This document shows positions 45,477 through 63,809 of a DNA stretch of 64,000 nt, piece by piece (within the stretch, counting starts at the first letter, position 1; every line of letters begins with the position of its first letter). The notes under the pieces were generated by a model that was not told the DNA's origin, did not search any database, and was given only the letters and a program-made list of their open reading frames with translations. This DNA is from Devosia enhydra (GTDB lineage: Bacteria; Pseudomonadota; Alphaproteobacteria; Rhizobiales; Devosiaceae), in contig NZ_FPKU01000001.1 in the NCBI RefSeq assembly GCF_900119845.1, positions 248,001-312,000 on the forward strand, read 5' to 3'. The position numbers were made by a program, and so were the translations under genes.

Positions 45477-45505
45477 TTGCGCGCGAGACGCTTTGCCTCT
45501 AGAGA
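45477..45505 (+). promoter_or_regulatory. Probable promoter of tRNA-Trp
   Basis: TTGCGC (45477-45482) and TAGAGA (45500-45505) are 17 bases apart, with the tRNA beginning 14 bases after the -10 box. Confidence 0.55.
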
Positions 45506-45518
45506 GCATCTCGCCTGA

Positions 45519-45594
45519 AGGGGTATAGCTCAGTTGGTAGAGCATCGGTCTCCAAAACCGAGGGTCGTGGGTTCGAGTCCCTCTGCCCCTGCCA
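45519..45594 (+). tRNA. tRNA-Trp (anticodon CCA)
   Basis: Acceptor arms AGGGGTA and TGCCCCT pair with one T-G wobble, followed by G and an encoded CCA. The anticodon arm CGGT-CTCCAAA-ACCG has CCA. In many proteobacteria this tRNA lies directly upstream of secE; here 2.1 kb separate them. Confidence 0.97.
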
Positions 45595-45625
45595 GGCAAA
45601 ACGCGGCGCTGCCGCCCACTGCTCC

Positions 45626-46060
45626 CTAGTTCGAAACGGGAGCAGCTTCCGACTTTTCCGCCTCGGCAATATCTGCTGCGACAGGCTTGGCCCCGATGTC
45701 GATCGAACCGTCAGCGGCGGGGTTGGCGATGGGCAGGCCCGAATGCACCGAATACATGCCGGTGCCGAGCTCGGTGATCTCGAGCAGGATCAGTTGCAAG
45801 GCATTGCCCACATCCGAGAGCTCCGCGGCCGCTGCCGGGCTCGCATCTGAGATCTCCGCGACGATGGCGTCGAAGGTCTCGATCTCGCGATAAATCTGTC
45901 CGGCGATCTCTTCGACCTGCTGCAACCGGGCCTCTTCAACCGACTGCGACGCGTAGGTCTCGTCGGTCATGGCGCGGATGCGGACCGCCTCGGCGCGCCA
46001 ATGCTGGATGCGCTCGCCAATGGGCCGCAGCTTCTCGATCAGTTCCTGCACATTCGTCAT
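45626..46060 (-). CDS. Coiled-coil-like protein, unknown function
   Basis: A 144-residue protein dominated by long polar helices (NVQELIEKLRPIGERIQHWRAEAVRIRAMTDE, then EEARLQQVEEIAGQIYREIETFDAIV), which suggests a coiled coil, with an Ala/Pro-rich acidic tail. No signal peptide or domain was recognised. The ATG at 46060 has GGGGG 9 bases upstream. It lies inside the tRNA-Trp/secE gap. Confidence 0.65.
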   Translation of the reverse strand: MTNVQELIEKLRPIGERIQHWRAEAVRIRAMTDETYASQSVEEARLQQVEEIAGQIYREIETFDAIVAEISDASPAAAAELSDVGNALQLILLEITELGTGMYSVHSGLPIANPAADGSIDIGAKPVAADIAEAEKSEAAPVSN

Positions 46061-46174
46061 CTGATACCCCCAAGTATCGCCGGTCGAAGACCTGTTGCGG
46101 AGCGAAAATCGCACGCGTTGGGGCGCTAACGCGCGAGCAGGGGTGGACGTTGCGCTGCCGTGCAATTGGGGAGC

Positions 46175-46210
46175 CGGAAAAGAAACAGGCGCCCCTTGCG
46201 GGACGCCTGT
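46175..46210 (-). terminator. Intrinsic terminator of the DUF1127 gene
   Basis: On the minus strand ACAGGCG-T-CCC pairs with GGG-G-CGCCTGT around GCAA, followed by TTTCTTTTCC, 26 bp after the DUF1127 stop. Confidence 0.85.
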
Positions 46211-46236
46211 CACAAGCCGGGAGAGGCTCGATAAAA

Positions 46237-46383
46237 TCAGAACTGCGGGGTCGGGCGCTTCAGCCGCTCGATCTCGGCTTCGCTGACACCGATGTCGCGC
46301 AGCTGATGGCGGCTCATATAGCGGAAGCGGTCGTCACGGCTCAGCCCGACGAACAGGGAGTCGATCAGAGCAAGAATCTTCAT
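46237..46383 (-). CDS. DUF1127 small protein
   Basis: A 48-residue protein, MKILALIDSLFVGLSRDDRF... with RYMSRHQLRDIGVSEAEIERL, the DUF1127 pattern. Small proteins with this domain bind RNA and affect RNA turnover and metabolism in some alphaproteobacteria. The ATG at 46383 is the only start and lies 2 bases from the foot of the long stem-loop at 46386-46469. It has its own terminator. It sits 171 bp downstream of the GT90 gene on the same strand. Confidence 0.85.
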   Translation of the reverse strand: MKILALIDSLFVGLSRDDRFRYMSRHQLRDIGVSEAEIERLKRPTPQF

Positions 46384-46385
46384 TT

Positions 46386-46469
46386 GGTTTTCCGGTCCTG
46401 CGCCGGTGCCCGGCGCTCATCTCGTGTTCAGTGCGCTCGATATATGAGCGCCGGACGACCGGGAAAACC
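46386..46469 (-). promoter_or_regulatory. Long two-part stem-loop in the leader of the DUF1127 gene
   Basis: GGTTTTCCGGTC (46386-46397) pairs with GACCGGGAAAACC (46457-46469) with one bulged G, and inside it CCGGCGCTCAT (46410-46420) pairs perfectly with ATGAGCGCCGG (46444-46454); the loop is 23 bases. The foot of the stem is 2 bases from the start codon, and no T run follows, so it is not an ordinary terminator. Confidence 0.75.
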
Positions 46470-46554
46470 GCTGGTTTTGCAAGGCTGCCATGCAGCCATG
46501 CATCAATTCTCCTCAGCGCGATGAAACTGTGGGCAATCGTAGGCAGATATCGGT

Positions 46555-47550
46555 TCAGCCTAATCTTTGAGCAATCTTTTCCGCCGCCCAGCGGGTTTCG
46601 CTCTCGAAGGTGAGGCTGCGGGCAAATTCCTGTCCGGCCCGGGCGACTTCGCTGCTTCGCGTGGGATAGGTGCGCGCCCAGTCGATCTTCTCGCCGAGGT
46701 CGGCCATGTCGGCGCGAATGGGGATGTAATGCTGCCACGGCTGCAGCCGGTCGTAATACCATTGCCGATATCCGAAGGCGCTCTCCACTTTGAGCACGCA
46801 GCAGCCGTAATGAAGACGGCGCAGCAGATTGGTCCAGGTGTTGGTCCATCCATCGATATCGATGGCGAACTTGTCGCCCAGCCACTCCGCTTCCGGCCGC
46901 GCAGGTCGCCGCAGCCCCAGTCGGTCGAGCGCGTCATTTGGCCAGAAGGGGTGCCCGCTCTCATATATTCCCGCATCGAGGCCCTCGATCTCGCGGGCGA
47001 GGAGGCACAGGCTGACACGAGGCGCGAGGCGCGGATTGTCAGGCGGCGAGCCCGGCCAGGGCAGGGCACCGATGCCGTTGCTGCCGCCCCGCCAGACGAT
47101 CGCGTCGCGTCGATCGTTCCAGGAGATCGCGGTCTCGTCGGCGAGGCGAAGATCGGCGGCAAACCCACGATGATCGAAAAAGAAGGCATCGGGCAGGAGC
47201 TGCACGCTCGGGTCGTTGGAAGAATAGGCGAAGTCGGCCTGGGTCGGCTCCTGTCCGTCGCTTGTCGCGACGGTAAAGCATGCGCTTTCAAGGCCGCTCT
47301 CGAGAAGGTAATGGATATAGGGCGCAAGCCGTCGCCGCACATGCCAGTGCAGCAGCAGCCTGTCGTGGAACGTAATGCCGATCGCGAGCACATCGCCCGT
47401 GCGGCGCAGCTCGACGTCATAGGGGTACCCGCCTTGTGGGCGGATATCGACCGCGAGTCGCGGCAGCGCGTGGTTGAATGGCCTGAGCTGCCGCCTCACA
47501 TAAGAGGCGACGCGCAGGCGGTCGCGCAGATGGCGCAGATAGTGTGTCAT
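46555..47550 (-). CDS. Glycosyltransferase family 90-like (CAP10-type) protein
   Basis: A 331-residue protein with the core of the GT90/CAP10 family of O-glucosyl- or O-xylosyl-type transferases, in bacteria linked to lipopolysaccharide or surface glycan modification. Supporting segments are DAIVWRGGSNGIG, KFAIDIDGWTNTWTNLLRRLHYG, VLKVESAFGYRQWYYDRLQPWQHYIPIRADMADL. There is no signal peptide. It lies alone in the tRNA-Trp/secE gap, upstream of the DUF1127 gene on the same strand and divergent from secE. Confidence 0.82.
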   Translation of the reverse strand: MTHYLRHLRDRLRVASYVRRQLRPFNHALPRLAVDIRPQGGYPYDVELRRTGDVLAIGITFHDRLLLHWHVRRRLAPYIHYLLESGLESACFTVATSDGQEPTQADFAYSSNDPSVQLLPDAFFFDHRGFAADLRLADETAISWNDRRDAIVWRGGSNGIGALPWPGSPPDNPRLAPRVSLCLLAREIEGLDAGIYESGHPFWPNDALDRLGLRRPARPEAEWLGDKFAIDIDGWTNTWTNLLRRLHYGCCVLKVESAFGYRQWYYDRLQPWQHYIPIRADMADLGEKIDWARTYPTRSSEVARAGQEFARSLTFESETRWAAEKIAQRLG

Positions 47551-47630
47551 GGCGTACCCCCGTTCGCTGACGGGCGCTCCCTAGCACGCGGGCGCATCCT
47601 CCGTCAGGGTGGGAATAGTTCCCGAGCCTC

Positions 47631-47659
47631 TTGCATGAGCGGCCCCAAGTCGCTAGATA
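47631..47659 (+). promoter_or_regulatory. Candidate secE-nusG promoter
   Basis: TTGCAT (47631-47636) and TAGATA (47654-47659) are 17 bases apart, 72 bp before secE. A second -35-like TTGACG at 47697 is too close to the start to be used easily. A local promoter is expected because tRNA-Trp is far away and the intervening genes run the other way. Confidence 0.5.
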
Positions 47660-47731
47660 CGGCCATCCGAAGCTGCGCGCCGACTCGCGCGGCTATTTGA
47701 CGTTGCTTTTTTCTGGAAGCTGATCCCGCCC

Positions 47732-47926
47732 ATGGCTGCGACCAACCCGTTCAAATTCCTGCAGGAAGTCCGGCAGGAAGTCAGCAAGGTGACCTGGCCG
47801 TCGCGCAACGAGACGGTGATCTCCACCATCATGGTGCTGATCTTCGCCACGCTGGCCAGCTTCTTTTTCCTCGCGGCCGACCAGATCATCGCCTGGCTCG
47901 TGCAGCTCATGCTGTCGATCCGCTGA
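47732..47926 (+). CDS. secE: Preprotein translocase subunit SecE
   Basis: SecE clamps SecY in the protein-export channel. The 64-residue protein has the normal short form: an amphipathic helix (NPFKFLQEVRQEVSKVTWPSRNET) and one membrane segment (VISTIMVLIFATLASFFFLAADQIIAWLVQLML). It lies 41 bp upstream of nusG. Confidence 0.96.
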   Translation: MAATNPFKFLQEVRQEVSKVTWPSRNETVISTIMVLIFATLASFFFLAADQIIAWLVQLMLSIR

Positions 47927-47967
47927 GGCGGGCCGGACCAAACCAATTAGTGGAGCGAGAACGCGGC

Positions 47968-48498
47968 ATGGCCAAGCGCTGGTACATCGTCCAGGCCTAT
48001 TCGAACTTCGAGCGCAAGGTCGCCGAGGACATCCGTCAGAAGGTCGCGCAGAAAAAGCTCGAAGACCTGTTCGATGACGTCATCGTGCCGACCGAGAAGG
48101 TCGTTGAGGTTCGTCGCGGCCGCAAGGTCGATACCGAGCGCAAGTTCTTCCCCGGCTATGTGCTGGTGAAGATGGAGATGACCGACCAGGCCTTCCACCT
48201 GATCAAGAACACGCCAAAGGTCACCGGGTTCCTCGGCTCGGGCGACAAGCCGATGCCGATCTCCGAGCGCGAGGCGATGTCGATCCTGCAGCAGGTGCAG
48301 GAAGGCGTCGAGCATCCCAAGCCGTCCGTCAGCTTCGAGATCGGCGAGAAGGTGCGCGTCGCCGACGGCGCCTTCCAGAGCTTCGAAGGCATCGTCGAGG
48401 AAGTCGACGAGGAGCGTTCGCGCCTCAAGGTCGAAGTGTCGATCTTCGGCCGGCCGACGCCGGTGGAACTCGAATACGGTCAGGTCGAAAAGATCTGA
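47968..48498 (+). CDS. nusG: Transcription antitermination factor NusG
   Basis: NusG binds RNA polymerase and links it to Rho or ribosomes. The 176-residue protein has the NGN domain (MAKRWYIVQAYSNFERKVAEDI, KFFPGYVLVKMEM) and the KOW motif (GEKVRVADGAFQSFEGIVEEV). ATG 47968 is the usual start; the GTG at 47950 was rejected. Confidence 0.97.
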   Translation: MAKRWYIVQAYSNFERKVAEDIRQKVAQKKLEDLFDDVIVPTEKVVEVRRGRKVDTERKFFPGYVLVKMEMTDQAFHLIKNTPKVTGFLGSGDKPMPISEREAMSILQQVQEGVEHPKPSVSFEIGEKVRVADGAFQSFEGIVEEVDEERSRLKVEVSIFGRPTPVELEYGQVEKI

Positions 48499-48505
48499 TC
48501 GCCCT

Positions 48506-48547
48506 GACCTCCCGATCCGGGAGGTCTGGCCGGCCCCCGAGCCGGCC
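48506..48547 (+). terminator. Two GC-rich hairpins between nusG and rplK
   Basis: GACCTCCC-gatcc-GGGAGGTC (48506-48526) is followed by a second stem near 48528-48547 (GGCCGGC / GCCGGCC). There is no T run. They lie in the 172-bp gap before rplK and may attenuate or process the transcript. Confidence 0.5.
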
Positions 48548-48670
48548 CGCGAGGCCCTCAGGGCTTTCGCAAAACCCGTGGGAGAGGGCAGGGCGGCCAG
48601 CCCTGGTCAAAGCCTCGCACCACGGCGTCGCAATCCTCCGGCCAGCCGGAGACAGTAAGGAAGGACGACG

Positions 48671-49099
48671 ATGGCCAAGAAGATCGTTGGTTACGTAAAA
48701 CTGCAGGTGCCCGCGGGCTCCGCCACGCCCTCGCCCCCGATCGGGCCGGCGCTGGGTCAGCGCGGTCTCAACATCATGGAGTTCTGCAAGGCGTTCAACG
48801 CCCAGACCCAGGAGATGGAAAAGGGCGCCCCGATTCCGGTCGTGATCACCGCCTATGCGGACAAGAGCTTCACCTTCGTGATGAAGCTGCCGCCGGTGAC
48901 CTACTACCTCAAGAAGGCCGCCGGCCTGAAGTCCGGCTCCAAGCTTCCGGGCAAGGAAAGCGCCGCGACCATCACCATGGCCCAGGTGCGCGAGATCGCC
49001 GAGAAGAAGCTCAAGGACCTCAACGCCTATGACGTTGATACGGCCGCGACGATGATCGCCGGCTCCGCCCGTTCCATGGGCATCCAGGTGGAGGGCTGA
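48671..49099 (+). CDS. rplK: 50S ribosomal protein L11
   Basis: L11 binds 23S rRNA at the GTPase-associated centre and is needed for RelA activation. The 142-residue protein has the conserved N-terminal proline-rich helix ([33 protein letters not shown]) and the RNA-binding C-terminal domain ([21 protein letters not shown]). rplA starts 2 bp after the stop. Confidence 0.98.
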   Translation: MAKKIVGYVKLQVPAGSATPSPPIGPALGQRGLNIMEFCKAFNAQTQEMEKGAPIPVVITAYADKSFTFVMKLPPVTYYLKKAAGLKSGSKLPGKESAATITMAQVREIAEKKLKDLNAYDVDTAATMIAGSARSMGIQVEG

Positions 49100-49101
49100 T
49101 C

Positions 49102-49794
49102 ATGGCGCATGTCGGCAAGAGAATCACCGGCGCCCGCCAGGGCATCGATCGCAAGAAGCTCTACCCGCTGGGCGACGCGCTCAAGATGGTCAAGGAGCGC
49201 GCCAGCGCCAAGTTCGACGAGACCATCGAGGTCGCGTTCAACCTGGGCGTTGATCCCCGCCACGCCGACCAGATGGTCCGCGGCGTCGTGAACCTGCCCA
49301 ATGGCACCGGCAAGACCGTGCGCGTGGCCGTGTTCGCGCGCGGCGCCAAGGCCGACGAGGCCCGCGCCGCCGGTGCCGACGTCGTGGGCGCAGAAGACCT
49401 GGTCGAGCAGATCCAGGGCGGCAAGATCGATTTCGATCGCTGCATCGCCACGCCGGACATGATGCCGCTGGTCGGTCGCCTGGGCAAGATCCTGGGCCCG
49501 CGCAACCTGATGCCGAACCCCAAGGTCGGGACCGTGACGATGGATGTCGCGGGCGCCGTCAAGGGCTCCAAGGGTGGTGCGGTCGAGTTCCGCGTCGAGA
49601 AGGCCGGTATCCTGCATGCCGGTATCGGCAAGGCCTCCTTCTCCGAGGATGCTCTGCTCCAGAACATCAAGGCGTTCTCGGATGCCGTGACCCGCGCCAA
49701 GCCGGCCGGGGCCAAGGGCACCTATATCAAGCGCGTCGCCGTGAGCTCCACCATGGGCCCCGGCGTGCATGTGGATCCTTCGTCGGTCCATTGA
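49102..49794 (+). CDS. rplA: 50S ribosomal protein L1
   Basis: L1 forms the L1 stalk and, in many bacteria, represses its own operon. The 230-residue protein has [26 protein letters not shown] and the conserved C-terminal signature [22 protein letters not shown]. It follows rplK by 2 bp. Confidence 0.98.
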   Translation: MAHVGKRITGARQGIDRKKLYPLGDALKMVKERASAKFDETIEVAFNLGVDPRHADQMVRGVVNLPNGTGKTVRVAVFARGAKADEARAAGADVVGAEDLVEQIQGGKIDFDRCIATPDMMPLVGRLGKILGPRNLMPNPKVGTVTMDVAGAVKGSKGGAVEFRVEKAGILHAGIGKASFSEDALLQNIKAFSDAVTRAKPAGAKGTYIKRVAVSSTMGPGVHVDPSSVH

Positions 49795-50126
49795 TCCCAT
49801 TCCGGGCGGCTTTGGTCGCCCGGTCTGCCGGCCCCTGACGATCGGGTCCGGTTAAGTCCTGTCCGAGACTGCCGGTGCGCCTCCGGGCGCTTAAACCCAG
49901 CCGAGTGTGCCGCCCTGCGGCACGATGAAGCGAGCGGGCCTGCAATAGACGGGGAGAAGACCAGAGGAATTCCACTCTTGGAGCCTCGGTTCGATCCAGG
50001 CCATTTGCCGCTGTCGGGCTTGCCCGAACGTGGAGTTGGTTGACAGGCGTTAACCGCCGTCCCCCCGGGGGTGGCAATTGGCACCGGTCCGGGCCTTCGG
50101 GCTCCGGGCCAAATGTGGAGACAAGT
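49795..50126 (+). promoter_or_regulatory. Long rplJ leader with attenuator hairpin, probable L10-binding leader
   Basis: This 332-bp gap has no gene. A hairpin just after rplA (CCGGGCG / CGCCCGG near 49802-49823) can stop part of the transcription. Downstream, the text GTCCGAGACTGCCGG, a GC-rich stem and GCCTGCAATAGACGGGGAG resembles the conserved rplJ leaders of rhizobia where the L10/L7-L12 complex binds; the exact structure needs covariance support. Confidence 0.55.
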
Positions 50127-50651
50127 ATGGAAAGAGCGGAAAAGCGTGAGCTCGTCGTCTCGCTCCAGGCAGCCCTTGCGGGCGCTGGATCGATCGTCGT
50201 CGCGCAGAACGCCGGTCTGACCGTTGCGGACTTCGAAAATCTGCGCAAGCAGATGAAGGCCGCTGGCGGGCAGGTCAAGGTTGCCAAGAACCGCCTTGCC
50301 AAGCTCGCTCTCGAGGAAACCGCCAACGCTGACATGTCGGCCCTTCTCGTGGGTCCGACGGTCATTGCCTTTGCGGACGATCCCATGGTCGCGCCCAAGA
50401 TCGCGGCCGGCTTTGCCGACAAGAACCAGAAGTTCGTGGTTCTCGGCGGTGCGATGGGTGCGACCGCTCTCGACGCCAACAACGTCAAGGCGCTGGCTAC
50501 CATGCCTTCGCTCGACCAGCTGCGTGCAACGCTCGCCGGGATGCTCAAGCAGCCCGCGACCCGCATCGCATCCGTCGTGCAGGCCCCTGGTGCCCAGATT
50601 GCGCGGGTCCTGTCCGCTTATGCGGACAAGGACAAGAGCGAAGCGGCATAG
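50127..50651 (+). CDS. rplJ: 50S ribosomal protein L10
   Basis: L10 anchors L7/L12 dimers to the ribosome. The 174-residue protein starts MERAEKRELVVSLQAALAGAG and has VVAQNAGLTVADFENLRKQMKAAGGQVKVAKNRL, typical of L10, with a C-terminal helix for L12. ATG 50127 has GGAG 6 bases upstream. It is followed by rplL after 84 bp. Confidence 0.97.
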   Translation: MERAEKRELVVSLQAALAGAGSIVVAQNAGLTVADFENLRKQMKAAGGQVKVAKNRLAKLALEETANADMSALLVGPTVIAFADDPMVAPKIAAGFADKNQKFVVLGGAMGATALDANNVKALATMPSLDQLRATLAGMLKQPATRIASVVQAPGAQIARVLSAYADKDKSEAA

Positions 50652-50735
50652 CTTTCAAACCACACTCCGCCGGTGGACCCCGATGTGGCGGCCCATCCCG
50701 GCTCGAACCGAAACCCAAAGAAAAGAGATATCTAA

Positions 50736-51107
50736 ATGGCTGATCTCGCCAAGCTCGTTGAAGACCTGTCGGCTCTGACCGTTCTCGAGGCTTCTGAACT
50801 CTCGAAGATGCTGGAAGAGAAGTGGGGCGTTTCCGCCGCCGCTCCGGTCGCCGCTGCCGCCGCTCCGGCCGCTGCCGCTGCCCCGGTCGAAGAAAAGACT
50901 GAATTCGATGTGATCCTCGCCTCGTTCGGCGAGAACAAGATCAACGTCATCAAGGAAGTCCGCGCCATCACCGGCCTGGGCCTGGGCGAGGCCAAGGCCC
51001 TCGTCGAGGGTGCTCCCAAGGCGATCAAGGAAGGCGCGACCAAGGCCGAGGCCGAGGACATCAAGAAGAAGCTCGAAGGCGCCGGCGCCAAGGTCGAGCT
51101 CAAGTAA
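50736..51107 (+). CDS. rplL: 50S ribosomal protein L7/L12
   Basis: L7/L12 recruits translational GTPases. The 123-residue protein has the dimerising N-terminus ([28 protein letters not shown]), the Ala-rich hinge ([20 protein letters not shown]) and the C-terminal domain ([39 protein letters not shown]). Downstream a strong hairpin precedes rpoB. Confidence 0.98.
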   Translation: MADLAKLVEDLSALTVLEASELSKMLEEKWGVSAAAPVAAAAAPAAAAAPVEEKTEFDVILASFGENKINVIKEVRAITGLGLGEAKALVEGAPKAIKEGATKAEAEDIKKKLEGAGAKVELK

Positions 51108-51129
51108 TTATCGGATCGTTTCGATCCTT

Positions 51130-51151
51130 CCGGGGCGGCTCGCCGCCCCGG
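51130..51151 (+). terminator. Attenuator-like hairpin between rplL and rpoB
   Basis: CCGGGGCGGC pairs with GCCGCCCCGG around TC, 23 bp after rplL and 159 bp before rpoB. Without a T run it probably reduces rather than stops transcription, as known for the equivalent E. coli site; the rest of the 202-bp gap holds no gene. Confidence 0.65.
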
Positions 51152-51309
51152 ATCTGCGGCCCCGCCGGCCGGGTGGAGACCAAGTCGTCCCGCCAACTGC
51201 GGATGCTGATAGTTTAAAGGGCGGGCAGATTTCCTGAGGGCCGACGGCTGATAGTCGGCGCTTTGGACATCTGCCTCCGAGACATTCGAGAGAAAGAACA
51301 GGAGCGGGT

Positions 51310-55467
<4,158 letters not shown>

Positions 55468-55556
55468 ACCCCGCCGGGCCGCAGCTTCCCCCTCAACCTG
55501 TTCCGATGGCGCTTCGGGCCTGGCCCGCCCGAAGCAACGGAACGAGGAGATGAACG

Positions 55557-59747
<4,191 letters not shown>

Positions 59748-59768
59748 TCGGACGATCCATGCAATAGG

Positions 59769-59793
59769 AAAGGGGCCCCGCGGGGCCCCTTTT
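59769..59793 (+). terminator. rpoC terminator (possibly bidirectional)
   Basis: AAAGGGGCCC and GGGCCCCTTTT form a stem around CCGCG with T residues on the + side and A residues on the other, so it could stop both rpoC and the convergent gene at 59836. Confidence 0.85.
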
Positions 59794-59835
59794 CACGTCC
59801 GGATATCGATGAGCGACGAGAAGAGCAGGGGCGGC

Positions 59836-60318
59836 TTACTCGTAGCCGATATGGGTGCGGAACTCGGTGAGCACCGTCTCCCAGACCAGGAAGCCGGCGT
59901 CGAGATTGTCGGCAGTCACGCCATATTCGAGATTGATATCCATCTCGATCACGGCGTCGTCTTCGTAGTCGATATAGGCCTTCCCGAAGCGGCGGTCGCG
60001 ATTCCATTCGTTGATCGATTCGAGCGTCGGCTGCGATTCGCTGAATCCGGCGTAGAAATTGATGTCCTCGCAGACGCCCTCCGAATCGCAATTGACGAAA
60101 TAGATGTAATAGTCGGTGTCGGCCATGCGCCCGCTGATGCCGGGATTGCCATTCATCTGGTGTTCGCGAGTCGCATCGCCATGGCGCTGGGCAATCGCGA
60201 GAACGGTGTCGACGGCCCCGCCATCGATGATCTGCTCTCCGGCGGCCTGCGCCTGGACCGACGAGGGGAGGGCGATGCTCGCAAGGAGCAGGGCCACAGA
60301 GGCCATTTTGTGCTGCAA
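59836..60318 (-). CDS. YbjN-like exported protein
   Basis: A 160-residue exported protein with a signal peptide (MASVALLLASIALPSSVQA after a short basic start) and a YbjN-like domain: DYYIYFVNCDSEGVCEDINFYAGF, then TLESINEWNRDRRFGKAYIDYEDDAVIEMDINLEYGVT. I chose TTG at 60318 because AGGGAG is about 9 bases upstream; ATG 60306 is the alternative. The function is unknown. It converges on rpoC. Confidence 0.8.
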   Translation of the reverse strand: MQHKMASVALLLASIALPSSVQAQAAGEQIIDGGAVDTVLAIAQRHGDATREHQMNGNPGISGRMADTDYYIYFVNCDSEGVCEDINFYAGFSESQPTLESINEWNRDRRFGKAYIDYEDDAVIEMDINLEYGVTADNLDAGFLVWETVLTEFRTHIGYE

Positions 60319-60455
60319 AGCGTTGAACTCCCTGCTTTTATGCCAAAAGACCCGATCGGGGCCACGCCTAGTCTTACACTCTTGGCAGGGGTCGCACAAA
60401 GAGCCGTTGCCCGCCCCGGACAGCCCAGCCTTGCTGCGATTTCATGAAAACTCCC

Positions 60456-60484
60456 TTGACGGGGGCGGCCAACACCAATAAACA
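60456..60484 (+). promoter_or_regulatory. Candidate rpsL-operon promoter and long leader
   Basis: TTGACG (60456-60461) and TAAACA (60479-60484) are 17 bases apart. The remaining 248 bases to rpsL are a long untranslated leader with no gene; the other side of this 414-bp gap contains the upstream region of the YbjN-like gene. Confidence 0.5.
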
Positions 60485-60732
60485 GCCCATACCTTAACGG
60501 TCGGTCGTGAGGGTCTGAGTGGTGTCTGCCGCCTGCGCGGGCATCCGAGAGCCTCAAACACACTGGTTCGGTAGAGACGACAGCAAATCTATGTGCGCAT
60601 GAACGCACTCCCGCGTGGGGTGTGGTCCGCTGCATGAGAGGCGTCGCGGTTCCCGTGTGGGGATCGATCGGGCGCCGCTTTGGTTTGCTTGCGTCTTGGT
60701 AAGTGCGAATTTGGACGGATGGAAAGAGCGCA

Positions 60733-61104
60733 ATGCCGACCATTAATCAGCTGATCCGCAAACCTCGGACCACCAAGCCGAAGCGGAACAAAGTCCCGGC
60801 GATGGAGGCGAACCCGCAGAAGCGCGGCGTCTGCTCGCGCGTCTATACAACGACTCCGAAGAAGCCGAACTCGGCGCTCCGCAAGGTTGCGAAGGTTCGT
60901 CTGACCAATTCGCGTGAAGTGATTTCCTATATCCCGGGCGAAGGCCACAACCTCCAGGAGCACTCGGTCGTGCTCATTCGCGGCGGTCGTGTGCGTGATC
61001 TTCCGGGCGTTCGTTACCACGTGCTGCGCGGCGTCCTCGACACCCAGAGCGTCAAGGATCGCAAGCAGCGTCGTTCGAAATACGGCGCGAAGCGGCCGAA
61101 GTAA
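60733..61104 (+). CDS. rpsL: 30S ribosomal protein S12 with Arg88
   Basis: S12 is part of the decoding centre. The 123-residue protein has [22 protein letters not shown] at the start and [18 protein letters not shown] in the middle; Lys43 (the other streptomycin site) is present. At position 88 the sequence [12 protein letters not shown] has Arg (codon CGT) where most bacteria have Lys. ATG 60733 is the normal start. rpsG begins 12 bp after the stop. Confidence 0.98.
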   Translation: MPTINQLIRKPRTTKPKRNKVPAMEANPQKRGVCSRVYTTTPKKPNSALRKVAKVRLTNSREVISYIPGEGHNLQEHSVVLIRGGRVRDLPGVRYHVLRGVLDTQSVKDRKQRRSKYGAKRPK

Positions 61105-61587
<483 letters not shown>

Positions 61588-61598
61588 GAGAGACCGTT

Positions 61599-63689
<2,091 letters not shown>

Positions 63690-63809
63690 TAGACAAGCGG
63701 TCGATCCGGGACGGTTGGGGTTCGCCTCGCTCGCCCGGCTCGCCATGAGCCGATAACGACAATTGAGATACTGCCGGCCTCTGCGACCGGCGCATTACGG
63801 AGAAGAGCG

